Shown: positions 8,318-16,348 of the stretch, in pieces
Layout: the number at the start of each line of letters is the position of its first letter
How positions within the stretch are numbered: position 1 is the first letter of the stretch
DNA from: Tranquillimonas rosea
GTDB taxonomy: Bacteria; Pseudomonadota; Alphaproteobacteria; Rhodobacterales; Rhodobacteraceae
Length of the DNA: 64,000 nucleotides
Reading direction: 5' to 3'
NCBI RefSeq assembly: GCF_900111315.1
Contig: NZ_FOGU01000015.1
Span: 1 to 64,000 of the forward strand
The notes under the pieces: generated by a model
The model's input: only the letters and a program-made list of their open reading frames with translations
Database searches by the model: none
What the model was told of the DNA's origin: nothing
Position numbers and translations under genes: made by a program

Positions 8318-8971
8318 TCAGGCCATCAGCTCCTTGTGGTAGGAAATCGCGGCGTCGAGGTCGTCGAAATAGTGCAGCTTGCCGGCCTCCAGCACGATGC
8401 CGGCGTCGCAGAATTCCTTCACCTGGCCCATGTCGTGGGTCACCAGGATCGCGCCCGACCGCTTCATCCGCTCGCGGAACACCGCGCGGCTCTTGCGCTT
8501 GAACGCCGCGTCGCCCACCGCCGTCACCTCGTCCACCAGGTAGGTGTCGAAGCGGATTCCCATCGACGCGCCGAAGGTCAGCCGCGAGCGCATCCCCGAG
8601 GAATAGGTGTTCACCGGCATGTGGAAATGGCGCCCCAGCTCGGCGAAATGCTCCACGAAGGTCACCAGCTCGTCGGTGTCCACGCCGTAGATCCGGGCGA
8701 TGAAGCGGACGTTCTGCGCCCCGGTCAGATCGCGGTGGAACGACCCCGAGAACCCCACCGGCCACGAGATCGTGCCGCCATGCACCACCCGCCCCCGCGA
8801 GGGGCGCATGGTGCCGGCGATGATCTGCAGAAGCGTCGACTTGCCCGCCCCGTTGCGCCCCAGAAGCGCCAGCGACTCGCCGGTGGGCAGGGTCGCCGTG
8901 AGATCGTCGATGACGGTCTTGTAGCGCCCCTTCAGCCAGAAGCCCTTGCTGAGATGATCGAACCGGATCAC
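8318..8971 (-). CDS. kpsT: Capsular polysaccharide export ABC transporter ATP-binding protein (KpsT-like)
   Basis: 217 residues, the usual size for KpsT-type ATPases. Walker A GRNGAGKST is at 38-46, the atypical signature YSSGM at 123-127, and Walker B YLVDE with catalytic Glu148 at about 144-148. The GTG start at 8971 is supported by alignment of the first residues (MIRFDHLSKGF) with the family. It lies 15 bp behind the KpsE-like gene on the same strand. With the KpsM-like permease at 10510 it would form the inner-membrane exporter that moves finished polysaccharide to the periplasm. Confidence 0.92.
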   Translation of the reverse strand: MIRFDHLSKGFWLKGRYKTVIDDLTATLPTGESLALLGRNGAGKSTLLQIIAGTMRPSRGRVVHGGTISWPVGFSGSFHRDLTGAQNVRFIARIYGVDTDELVTFVEHFAELGRHFHMPVNTYSSGMRSRLTFGASMGIRFDTYLVDEVTAVGDAAFKRKSRAVFRERMKRSGAILVTHDMGQVKEFCDAGIVLEAGKLHYFDDLDAAISYHKELMA

Positions 8972-8986
8972 GGCCTGCGCCCTGCC

Positions 8987-10435
8987 CTATTGCCGGTCCC
9001 GGATGCTGTAATAGACCAGCGCGAGGATCGCCCAGCCCATCGCCAGGAACAGCGCCGCCAGCCCCGTCAGCATGAAGCGGCGGGGATATTCCGCGGTCTC
9101 GGCCAGCGTCGGGCGGATGAAGGTGGCGAGATACAGCGTCTGCCGTGCCGCCCGCTCGCGCGCGGCGTCCAGCGCGGCCAGCGCCGCGCGATAGGATTCC
9201 TCGGCGAACTCGCGGTCCACCGTCAGCCCCTCGTATTCCTCGATCAGCGTCGGGTAGTCGGTGCCGATGCCGGCGACCTCGTCCTGGGCGAAGGACTGGC
9301 GCTCCGAGGCCAGCCGCCCGCGGATCACCTCGATCCGGCGGCGCGCCTGCGCCACCCGCGGGTCCGAGCTGTTGGTGTCCTCGCGCAGCAGGTCGAGCTC
9401 GATCAGCGCCGAGGCCAGCTGTTCCTGCAGGTTGTTGACCACCCCCATCTGGCCCTGGATCTCGGCCTCGGGGTCGACGATCTGGGTGCGCGAGCGGAAC
9501 GCGGTCAGCGCCTGCCGCGCCTCGCGCAGGCGGGTCTCGGCCTCGGCGAGGTCCTCCTCGGCGTAGCGTAGGGAATCCTCGCGCTCCTCGGCGTTCAGCG
9601 CGTTCACCTTGCTCTGGCTCTCGGCGACGATGGCCTGGGCGATGCGCTGCGCGGTATCGGCGGAAAAGGCCAGCACCCGCAGCTCGATCAGCCCGGTGGA
9701 CTGATCGTACGAGATCCGCACCATGCGCTGCCAGTACCACAGCAGCTCCTCGATGCTGGCCGAGGGCCAGAGCGAGAAGATCGGGTCGTTCGGCCAGGGG
9801 CCGGAATAGGCCTCGATCAGGTTCACGTCCTCGTTCACCGCGGTGATGATGTCCTGGCTCTGGATGAACTCGTAGAGGATGTCGGGGTTGGACTGCCCGC
9901 CGCCGCCGCCGGTGAACTGCGACAGCCCGCCCAGAAGCTCGCTGGCCGTGCCGCCCTCTTCCTGGCGCACGGTGAAGCCGGTGCGCGAGGCGTACTGGTC
10001 GACGCTGACGCCCCAGAGATAGATCGACACCAGCGCCAGCGGCAGCAGCACCGCCAGCACGAAGCTGGTCACCAGGCCCCAGTGGCGCTTCTGCATCCGC
10101 GCCGGAGAGGCCACGGGCGCGACCTCGACCACCTCGGCCGCCGGCGCGGCCTGCTGCTGCTGCGGACCCTTCTTGGGCCCGCCCTTGTTCGGGCCCTGGC
10201 CCTTGTTCGGACCCTGCCCGCCCTGCGGACCGCCCTTGGCCGGACCCTGGCCCTTCGCCGCGCCGCCCTGGCCGCCGGCGCCCGCCTTGCGCGGCAGCGG
10301 CGTCACCTGGCCGCCGCCCTGCTCCGCCGGCGTGCCGGAGTCGGGCGACGAAGTGCCGTCCTCTCCGGGCGGCGCGTCGGGCGCCGTCTCGTCGTCCTTG
10401 GGCGGCGCCTTGCGCGCCTTGTCGTCGTTCTGCAT
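8987..10435 (-). CDS. kpsE: Capsule export inner-membrane/periplasmic protein (KpsE/Wzz-like co-polymerase family)
   Basis: 482 residues from the ATG at 10435; a GTG one codon upstream is also possible. Two membrane segments at about 120-142 and 456-475 flank a large periplasmic region with a long coiled coil (about 280-400), the layout of KpsE/BexC-type polysaccharide co-polymerases. The cytoplasmic N-terminus is unusual: residues 50-100 are a low-complexity Gly/Pro/Lys/Gln tract with repeats such as KGQGPNKGG, ending QQQQ, absent from classical KpsE. It is co-oriented with kpsT and divergent from kpsM, with about 75 bp between start codons. It links the ABC exporter to the outer-membrane exporter, whose gene is not in the window. 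Confidence 0.88.
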   Translation of the reverse strand: MQNDDKARKAPPKDDETAPDAPPGEDGTSSPDSGTPAEQGGGQVTPLPRKAGAGGQGGAAKGQGPAKGGPQGGQGPNKGQGPNKGGPKKGPQQQQAAPAAEVVEVAPVASPARMQKRHWGLVTSFVLAVLLPLALVSIYLWGVSVDQYASRTGFTVRQEEGGTASELLGGLSQFTGGGGGQSNPDILYEFIQSQDIITAVNEDVNLIEAYSGPWPNDPIFSLWPSASIEELLWYWQRMVRISYDQSTGLIELRVLAFSADTAQRIAQAIVAESQSKVNALNAEEREDSLRYAEEDLAEAETRLREARQALTAFRSRTQIVDPEAEIQGQMGVVNNLQEQLASALIELDLLREDTNSSDPRVAQARRRIEVIRGRLASERQSFAQDEVAGIGTDYPTLIEEYEGLTVDREFAEESYRAALAALDAARERAARQTLYLATFIRPTLAETAEYPRRFMLTGLAALFLAMGWAILALVYYSIRDRQ

Positions 10436-10509
10436 CACGGCCGCCGTTCGTCGAACCCGTTTGAAGTCGTCGGGGGCTTTCTACATACTCGGGCGCGCAA
10501 CGTCACACC
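10436..10509. promoter_or_regulatory. Divergent promoter region kpsE / kpsM
   Basis: 74 bp separate the two divergent start codons. The short AT-containing stretch around ttctacatact is the only plausible -10-like material. Coordinated control of the two export transcripts is inferred from position. Confidence 0.35.
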
Positions 10510-11340
10510 ATGACGGATTTTCCCGTGACGACATCCACCGATCCCCAGTCTCCCGTGCCGGAGGCGCAGACCCCGCGCCGCACGGGCGCGATGCGGACCA
10601 TCGCCGCGCTGATCCTGCGCGAGATGTCCACCCGCTACGGCCGCACGCCGGGCGGCTATGCCTGGGCCCTTCTGGAGCCGCTGGGGATGATCGTCATCCT
10701 GTCGTTCGGCTTCTCGCTCCTGCTGCGCTCGCCGTCGCTCGGGACCAGCTTCCTTCTGTTCTACGCCACCGGTTTCCTGCCGTTCAACCTCTACCAGGGG
10801 GTGTCGCTCAACACCTCGCGGGCGCTGACCTATTCGCGCCCCCTGCTCGCCTACCCGGCGGTGACCTGGATCGACGCGGTGCTGGCGCGCTTCCTGCTGA
10901 CCGTGCTGACGGCGGTCACCGTGGCCGCGGTGCTGATGGTGGGGATCCTCAGCATCATCGACGCGCGGGTGGTGATCCAGCTCGGGCCGATCCTGGGCGC
11001 GATGGGCCTGGGCGCGGTGTTCGGGCTGGGCGTGGGCGTGCTGAACTGCCTGCTGACGGGGCTGTTCCCGACCTGGGCGATCGTCTGGTCGATCATCACC
11101 CGGCCGCTCTTCATCGTCTCCGGTGTGATCTACATCTACGAGGACCTTCCCCGCGCGGCGCAGAACGTGATCTGGTACAACCCGCTGATCCACATCACCG
11201 CGATGATGCGCAGCGGCTTCTACCCGATGTACGAACCCGACTGGGTGAGCCCCGAATTCGTGGTCTTCTCGGCGCTGATCCCGATGGCGGCGGGGCTGCT
11301 TCTGCTGCGGCGGCATTACAAGGACATCCTCAACGCCTGA
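10510..11340 (+). CDS. kpsM: Capsular polysaccharide ABC transporter permease (KpsM-like, ABC-2 type)
   Basis: 276 residues. It is an ABC-2 type permease with about six membrane segments (roughly 55-75, 85-105, 135-160, 165-195, 200-220, 250-268) and the conserved start of the family core (IAALILREMSTRYG, then GGYAWALLEPLGMIVI). It is the channel half of the KpsMT exporter and pairs with the ATPase at 8318-8971, although the two genes lie on opposite strands on either side of kpsE. Its 3' end overlaps the convergent glycosyltransferase gene by 11 bp. Confidence 0.92.
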   Translation: MTDFPVTTSTDPQSPVPEAQTPRRTGAMRTIAALILREMSTRYGRTPGGYAWALLEPLGMIVILSFGFSLLLRSPSLGTSFLLFYATGFLPFNLYQGVSLNTSRALTYSRPLLAYPAVTWIDAVLARFLLTVLTAVTVAAVLMVGILSIIDARVVIQLGPILGAMGLGAVFGLGVGVLNCLLTGLFPTWAIVWSIITRPLFIVSGVIYIYEDLPRAAQNVIWYNPLIHITAMMRSGFYPMYEPDWVSPEFVVFSALIPMAAGLLLLRRHYKDILNA

Positions 11341-12331
11341 CCTCGGCCAGCGCCACGACTTCGTCATGGGACAGGTCCAGCCGCCGGGTCACCGCATCGC
11401 GGACCGCGCGGCGCATCAGCCGCAGGTAGACCGGCCGGTCGGCGCCGTAGCGTGCCGCCGCCAGCCGCCATTTCGGCCAGAGCACCAAGAGCAGCGGCCA
11501 GAACAGCGGCCCCGCGGCGCGGCGGTACATCAGCAGGCCGTTGCGGTAGGTGTAATAGACCTTCCACAGGGGCCGGAACGCCCGGCGGTAGTCGCTCTGG
11601 AAGGTCGAGCAATCGTGCTCGAACCGGATCCGCGGATCGAACAGGATGGAGAAGCCGCGCTTTCGCAGCCCCAGCGTATAGATCACGTCGTCGCCGTAGA
11701 GGAACAGCCGTCCGTCGGGATAGCCCGCCGCGCGGATCATCCCGGCGGGCAGGAACAGCCCGACGAAGGAGGTCAGGTCGATCGGCCGGGGCGCGGCGCC
11801 GTCATAGGCGCCGTAGGGAATGTGGTAGCCGTCGCGCCCGCGTCCCATCGCGGTGCGCAGGAACACCCGGAGCGACCAGAACGGGTTCACCGAGGGGCGG
11901 TTCATCTCGCAGATCCGGCCGTCGGGGAAATAGACCGCGGCGGCCAGCGCGGCGGCGGCGCCGCCGGCCTCTCCGGCGATGGCGTGGAATGTGGCGAACG
12001 CGTCCCCTGCGGGGCGGGCGTCGTCGTCCATCACCACCACCCAGTCGGGGGCGCAGCGTTCCATCGCCAGCCGCAGGCCGGTCTCGAACCCCCCTGCCCC
12101 GCCGATATTCGCCTCGCTGCGATGCACGACCAGCCGGCCGGATTCCTGCGCGGCGAGCCAGTCGGGCGTGGCGTCGGTCGAGGCGCAATCCACCACGACC
12201 ACCGCCGCCAGCTGGTCGTCCGGCGTCTCCAGGAGGCAGGCCAGGGTCCGCTTGAGCTGGTCCAGCCGGTTGTGGGTCACCACCACCGCCACCAGGCGCC
12301 CCGCGCCCGCCGTCCGAGCCTTGTCCGTCAT
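11330..12331 (-). CDS. GT2-family glycosyltransferase, GlfT-like (galactofuranosyl/rhamnosyl transferase group)
   Basis: 333 residues. The GT-A fold nucleotide-sugar site is visible: VAVVVTHNRLDQLKRTL at 14-30, NIGGAGGF at 75-82 and the metal-binding MDDDARP with D102-D104. The NxGGAGGF plus DDD pattern and the later LYGDDVIYTLGLRKRG are characteristic of the COG1216 / GlfT1-like group that transfers galactofuranose or rhamnose. Both donors fit the neighbourhood, since rfbD is at 12735 and glf at 26871. The ATG at 12331 is the first residue of a typical N-terminus. It overlaps the kpsM end by 11 bp in convergent orientation. The acceptor is unknown. Confidence 0.87.
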   Translation of the reverse strand: MTDKARTAGAGRLVAVVVTHNRLDQLKRTLACLLETPDDQLAAVVVVDCASTDATPDWLAAQESGRLVVHRSEANIGGAGGFETGLRLAMERCAPDWVVVMDDDARPAGDAFATFHAIAGEAGGAAAALAAAVYFPDGRICEMNRPSVNPFWSLRVFLRTAMGRGRDGYHIPYGAYDGAAPRPIDLTSFVGLFLPAGMIRAAGYPDGRLFLYGDDVIYTLGLRKRGFSILFDPRIRFEHDCSTFQSDYRRAFRPLWKVYYTYRNGLLMYRRAAGPLFWPLLLVLWPKWRLAAARYGADRPVYLRLMRRAVRDAVTRRLDLSHDEVVALAEVRR

Positions 12332-12734
12332 GGTCCGACCCCTGTCCCGTCGCGGCTGCTGTGCCCCGCCCCGGCCCCGGTGTCAAACGGCGGCGCGGTG
12401 TTTCGCGCGCGAAACATCAGGAGTCGCTAATGTTTCGCGCGCGAAACATCCCCCTCTCTGGACAAGCCCGCCCCCGGCGGGATTTGCTGGCCGCCGGGAT
12501 GACGGGCGACACCGGGCCGCGGAAGAGGCCTGCGGACCGGGACCGAGGGCGTGCCGCCCCCCGCGCCCCCGCGCCACGGCGACGCCCGTGGCGGATCCGT
12601 GGCGAACCCGGCCGGCCTCCCGGCGTTTCGCTGCGGGAGGGCCCCGAGCGCGCGCTGCGCCGGCATCACGACACCGAGCCCCGGTGGCGGGCCCTGCAGG
12701 ACCGCCGGGGCGTGGGACAACGATTGGGAACGGT
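12332..12734. other. Gap with parS-like element 1 and the upstream region of rfbD
   Basis: The only structure recognised is the bipartite palindrome at 12400-12447. The remaining 287 bp before rfbD are GC-rich, with overlapping open frames on both strands that show no protein-like features. A promoter for rfbD is expected here but was not identified. Confidence 0.5.
12400..12447. repeat. Bipartite 48-bp palindromic element, copy 1 (candidate parS)
   Basis: Two identical 16-bp palindromes gtttcgcgcgcgaaac (12400-12415 and 12432-12447) are separated by a 16-bp spacer. The spacer is the reverse complement of the one in copy 3, so this copy is inverted. Copies at 13620 and 14846 have the same geometry. 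The position around parA-parB and the GTT...AAC palindrome with central GC resemble ParB-binding centromeres of alphaproteobacterial plasmids. Confidence 0.8.
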
Positions 12735-13586
12735 ATGAAAAGCCTGGTTTTAGGCCATGACGGACAGCTCGCCACCGCGCTGCGGCGGCTGGGAGGCGAC
12801 ACGGTGATCGCGCTGGACCGGGGCGCGGCGGATCTCTCGGACCCCGAGGCCTGCGCCGCTCTGGTGCGCGACACCCGCGCCGACGCGGTGATCAACGCCG
12901 CCGCCTGGACCGACGTGGACGGCGCCGAGGCCGACGAGGCGGCGGCGCGGGTCGTCAACGCCGAGGCGCCCGCGGCGATGGCGCGGGCGGCGGCCGAACG
13001 CGACCTGCCGTTCCTGCAGGTCTCGACCGAGTACGTCTTCGACGGATCCGGCACCGCGCCCTGGCGGCCCGACGACACGCCCGCGCCGCTCAACGCCTAT
13101 GGCCGCACCAAGCTGGCGGGCGAGGAGGGCGTGCGCGCCGCCGGCGGCCGGCACGGGATCCTGCGCACCTCGTGGGTGATCTCGGGGACCGGGCGCAACT
13201 TCCTCACCACGATGCTGCACATGGGCGCGACCCATGCGGGGCTGCGGGTGGTCGACGACCAGGTCGGCGGGCCGACCCCGGCGGGCGGGCTGGCCACGGC
13301 GCTGCTGACCCTGGCGCGGGCGCTGGCGGACGGGCACGACAGCGGCACCTGGCACTATGCCGGGACGCCGGATGTCAGCTGGGCGCAGCTCGCGCACGCG
13401 ATCTTCGGCGTCTCGGGGCAGGGGGTGCGGGTGCAGCCCATCCCGACCGAAGAACAGCCCCGGCCCGCGCCGCGACCGCTGAACTCGCGGCTCGATTGCG
13501 GCACGCTGGAGCGCGACCTGGGGATCGCGCGCCCCGACTGGCAGGCGGCGCTGCCCGATCTCGTCCGCGGCGGGGACGGGGCATGA
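12735..13586 (+). CDS. rfbD: dTDP-4-dehydrorhamnose reductase
   Basis: 283 residues. It is an NADPH-dependent short-chain (extended) reductase that makes dTDP-L-rhamnose, the last step of the pathway. The N-terminal nucleotide-binding loop (GHDGQLATAL at 7-16) matches the family's GxxGQLG form with Ala in place of the last Gly. The catalytic Tyr-Lys pair is in NAYGRTKLAGE, and the STEYVFDG and VDDQVGGPT motifs are typical. The ATG at 12735 directly precedes the first beta-strand. The other genes of the pathway (rfbA, B, C) are not next to it in this window, although they usually cluster. It stands alone between two of the palindromic elements, next to the plasmid partition genes. Confidence 0.92.
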   Translation: MKSLVLGHDGQLATALRRLGGDTVIALDRGAADLSDPEACAALVRDTRADAVINAAAWTDVDGAEADEAAARVVNAEAPAAMARAAAERDLPFLQVSTEYVFDGSGTAPWRPDDTPAPLNAYGRTKLAGEEGVRAAGGRHGILRTSWVISGTGRNFLTTMLHMGATHAGLRVVDDQVGGPTPAGGLATALLTLARALADGHDSGTWHYAGTPDVSWAQLAHAIFGVSGQGVRVQPIPTEEQPRPAPRPLNSRLDCGTLERDLGIARPDWQAALPDLVRGGDGA

Positions 13587-13619
13587 GGGGCATCAGGACG
13601 GGCCTCGTGCCGGCGACGT

Positions 13620-13667
13620 GTTTCGCGCGCGAAACATTAGCGACTTCTGATGTTTCGCGCGCGAAAC
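13620..13667. repeat. Bipartite 48-bp palindromic element, copy 2 (candidate parS)
   Basis: The palindromes at 13620-13635 and 13652-13667 are identical to the other copies. The spacer attagcgacttctgat differs from copy 3 by one base. It lies between the 3' ends of rfbD and parB. Confidence 0.82.
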
Positions 13668-13707
13668 ACCGCCTTCAGGCATGCCATAGAGACTGTGTAA
13701 GACCCTG

Positions 13708-13729
13708 ACAGGCCCGTTTCAGGGCCTGT
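13708..13729 (-). terminator. Hairpin terminator downstream of parB
   Basis: A perfect 8-bp inverted repeat acaggccc / gggcctgt with a 6-nt loop lies 10 bp past the parB stop codon. It may also serve the convergent rfbD transcript. No U-run follows. Confidence 0.6.
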
Positions 13730-13738
13730 TGCGAGGGA

Positions 13739-14767
13739 TCAGCGCCGCTGCACGTCGTCCTTCAGCCAGCGTTCGAGCCGCAGGCGGAACGCCCGGTCCA
13801 CCCGGTCGCCCTCGATCGAGACGCTGCCGTCGGCATGGGACAGAAGCGCGATCCCCGGCGCCGGCTCGGACCGGGTGGGGGCGGGGCGGCGCGGCTTGGG
13901 CGGCGACACCGCGGCGGCCAGCCGGGCCTGTTCCTCGTCGGGGCTGGCGGCGGGCTGGGCGGTGAGTTCGGACCGCACCGCGGGGCCGAAGCCCGGCTCG
14001 TCCTCGATCGCCTTGGCCAGTTTCAGGCCCGCCCGCTCGCCCATCGCCTCGGGAAAGCACAGCACCCCGTCGAGCGCATGGACGATCGACAGGAACGAGC
14101 CGATCTTCGAGCGGCGCGACCGCGAGGCGGCGGCGAAGAGATCGCGCAGGGCCGTGGCCTCGTCGGGGAAGACGCCGTGCTCCACCGCCTTCACCACGAT
14201 CCGGGCCCGCTCGTAGTAGCTCAGCCCGACGCGGATCTCGTTCTCCTCGACCATGGCGAGATAGGCGTCGGCGGCCTGGTCGGGACGGCGCAGCAGGGCC
14301 AGCACCGTACCGAACCGCGCCTCGCCGGTCTCGTCGCGGAGCCGGCGCAGGGCCGTCAGGCGGCGCCAGCCCGAGATCAGGCCATAGCGCCCGCTGTCCA
14401 GCCGCGTGACCTCGATCGGGGTCTGCTGGCCGCGGGCGCGGAGCGAGTCCATCAGCGCCGCCATCTCGTCCTCGTCCGAGGCGAGCCGGTCGCGCACCAG
14501 GTAGCCCGCGTCGATCTCGTCGAGGGGCAGGGGCAGGACCATGCGGCCCTCTTCGCGCGCCGCGCGCAGGGCCTCGGCCATCTCGTCGGCGGCCGAGGCG
14601 GCGGCGGCCTCGCCGGCGACATCGGCGATCGGCGCGGCCCGGCGGGGGCCCTGGCCCAGAACGCCGGCGGCCATGCCGGGGGCGCGGGCGGCCGCGTCCG
14701 GCCCCTCCTGCGGGGCCCGCGTGGCGGGGGTGGGGGACAGACGCTTACGCTTGGCCATCGGCGGCAC
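13739..14767 (-). CDS. parB: Plasmid partition protein ParB
   Basis: 342 residues from the first ATG; MAKRKR three codons later is an alternative start. The N-terminal ParB nuclease-like region contains IDAGYLVRDRL, RARGQQTPIEV and the CTP-binding-type box SGWRRLTALRRL. The helix-turn-helix region contains MVEENEIRVGLSYYERARI, the plasmid ParB/RepB signature. A basic Pro-rich linker leads to a C-terminal dimerisation tail ending RLERWLKDD. It sits downstream of parA on the same strand with a candidate parS (14846-14893) in between. It should bind the palindromic elements and recruit ParA to segregate the replicon. Confidence 0.92.
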   Translation of the reverse strand: MPPMAKRKRLSPTPATRAPQEGPDAAARAPGMAAGVLGQGPRRAAPIADVAGEAAAASAADEMAEALRAAREEGRMVLPLPLDEIDAGYLVRDRLASDEDEMAALMDSLRARGQQTPIEVTRLDSGRYGLISGWRRLTALRRLRDETGEARFGTVLALLRRPDQAADAYLAMVEENEIRVGLSYYERARIVVKAVEHGVFPDEATALRDLFAAASRSRRSKIGSFLSIVHALDGVLCFPEAMGERAGLKLAKAIEDEPGFGPAVRSELTAQPAASPDEEQARLAAAVSPPKPRRPAPTRSEPAPGIALLSHADGSVSIEGDRVDRAFRLRLERWLKDDVQRR

Positions 14768-14845
14768 TCCTCGGCAGGGCAGGGCGCAAGGCTCTCATGC
14801 CCGGATTGTCACGGGGTGACACCACCGCGCGGTGGTCCCCGGCGC

Positions 14846-14893
14846 GTTTCGCGCGCGAAACATTAGCGACTCCTGATGTTTCGCGCGCGAAAC
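14846..14893. repeat. Bipartite 48-bp palindromic element, copy 3 (candidate parS, between parA and parB)
   Basis: The palindromes gtttcgcgcgcgaaac at 14846-14861 and 14878-14893 have the spacer attagcgactcctgat. The element lies in the parA-parB intergenic gap, a usual place for a plasmid centromere. The 32-bp centre-to-centre spacing is about three helical turns, which puts both sites on the same DNA face. Confidence 0.85.
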
Positions 14894-14899
14894 ACCCGC

Positions 14900-16294
14900 T
14901 CATTCCGCCGCCTCCCGCGCGGCCAGCTCGTCGCGGCGCCAGGCACCGATCAGAAGCCGTTTCACCGCGGCATAGGTGGCGTCGAAGGTCTCGCGCCCGC
15001 GGACATAGGTCTCGCGGTTGAAGTCGCGGTAATCGGCCTCGTAGATGCCCTGCACCTGCTCGCCCGCCTGGCCGATCAGCGCGGTATAGCCCTGGCGGTG
15101 GGGCGAGAGGGTGCGGCCCAGATAGGCCTGCATCAGCGAGGCCATCTCGGATTGCTGGGCGCCGTCGTAGCGGGTCACCACCGCGCGCACCGCGTCCCAT
15201 TCGAAGGCCAGCTCTTCGCGGCCCAGGGCGCGGGCGGCCATGTTCTCGCCCTCCTCGATCGAGGAGAAGGTGGTGTGCAGCATGTCGAAGAACCGCCCCG
15301 TGGAGTCGAATTCCAGGAACGACGCGCCCAGGGGCACCAGCAGGATGTCCGCGGCCGCCAGCCCGTTGATCGTCAGGTAGCCCAGGGCGGGGGGCGTATC
15401 GAGCAGCACCACGTCGTAGGCGTCGAGCGCGCCGCTTTCCTGCAGCATCTCGCCGAGGGCGTCCCACAGCTTCCAGCCGCGGGCCTGCATCCGCCAGACG
15501 GGGATCTGGAACTCGGCCCAGTAGAGGTTCAGCTGCGCGCCGATCAGGTCGATGTTGGGCCAGTGGGTCTTCTGGATCAGCGTGTCGACGCCGGTCTCCA
15601 GCGCCTCGCCCAGGGTGTCGTCCAGCGGGATCGGCGCCTCGCCCCGGTCGGCGCGGCGCTGGTTCTCGGACCGCAGGTAGGTGGCGTAGTGCCGCGCCAG
15701 GAGGGGGAACACCGTCTGCCATTCGTCCGCGACGCTGCCGCCGAAGATCGAGGTCATCGAGCCCTGGCTGTCGAGATCGACCACCAGCACCCGGTAGCCG
15801 TCGAGCGCCGCCGACATCGCCAGGTGCGCCGCGGTCGAGGTCTTGCCCACGCCGCCCTTGAAGTTCGCCACCGCCACCATCTTGGCCGGCAGCCCCTTGG
15901 GACGGTAGGGCAGGTATTCCTTCGCCTTCGATCCCTCGGCGCCGAAATGAGAGCGCAGGCGCAGCACCTCGTCGAGGGTGAACCACTTGGCACCGCCCTC
16001 GGTCTCGGACCGGCCCTGAGGCAGGGAGGGATTGGCCTTGAGCACCCGGCGGAAATGGGCCTGGGCGACGGGGATCAGGTAGCGGGTGATCTCCCAGGTC
16101 GAGAACATCCTGAGCCGCCGGGCGCCGCCCTGCTCCTCGAGCCCCCGGCCCGAGAGGTCGGCGCGGCCGTCGGCGCAGGCGCGGGCGATGGCGCCGAACC
16201 CCTCGGTCGAGGTTTCGGGGCCCAGGTCGCGCAGCGCGGAATCGGGGTCGATGTTGAAATAGGGGGGCGGGGTATTGCCCTGGTCCGATCGCAT
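14900..16294 (-). CDS. parA: Plasmid partition ATPase ParA (RepA-plasmid type)
   Basis: 464 residues. The deviant Walker A ANFKGGVGKTS lies at about 143-152, followed by the A' motif VLVVDLDSQGSMTS and Walker B VVLLDTPPALG. The long N-terminal part (about 140 residues) with a winged-helix-like region (WFTLDEVLRLRSHFG) is typical of large plasmid ParA proteins, which repress their own promoter. The ATG at 16294 is preferred because an AGGACAG site lies just before it and an inverted repeat suited to autoregulation lies directly upstream. An in-frame start near 16435 would run through that operator. It is divergent from repA and followed by parB. Confidence 0.92.
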   Translation of the reverse strand: MRSDQGNTPPPYFNIDPDSALRDLGPETSTEGFGAIARACADGRADLSGRGLEEQGGARRLRMFSTWEITRYLIPVAQAHFRRVLKANPSLPQGRSETEGGAKWFTLDEVLRLRSHFGAEGSKAKEYLPYRPKGLPAKMVAVANFKGGVGKTSTAAHLAMSAALDGYRVLVVDLDSQGSMTSIFGGSVADEWQTVFPLLARHYATYLRSENQRRADRGEAPIPLDDTLGEALETGVDTLIQKTHWPNIDLIGAQLNLYWAEFQIPVWRMQARGWKLWDALGEMLQESGALDAYDVVLLDTPPALGYLTINGLAAADILLVPLGASFLEFDSTGRFFDMLHTTFSSIEEGENMAARALGREELAFEWDAVRAVVTRYDGAQQSEMASLMQAYLGRTLSPHRQGYTALIGQAGEQVQGIYEADYRDFNRETYVRGRETFDATYAAVKRLLIGAWRRDELAAREAAE

Positions 16295-16306
16295 CTGTCC
16301 TGCCTC

Positions 16307-16348
16307 ATGTGCGCCGTTTTTGCCAGTATACGCGCAAACGGCGCACAT
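16307..16348. promoter_or_regulatory. Inverted repeat upstream of parA (candidate autoregulatory operator)
   Basis: Perfect 13-bp arms atgtgcgccgttt (16307-16319) and aaacggcgcacat (16336-16348) flank a 16-bp centre. It starts 12 bp before the parA start, where the promoter or leader should be, in an AT-richer stretch. ParA of this class commonly represses parAB through such a site. Confidence 0.65.

Noticed and set aside
13686-13712. gactgtgtaagaccctgaca near parB, resembling the terminal repeat of IS256-type elements
   Set aside because: Only one end is visible, with no transposase and no second repeat, so a mobile-element remnant cannot be supported.
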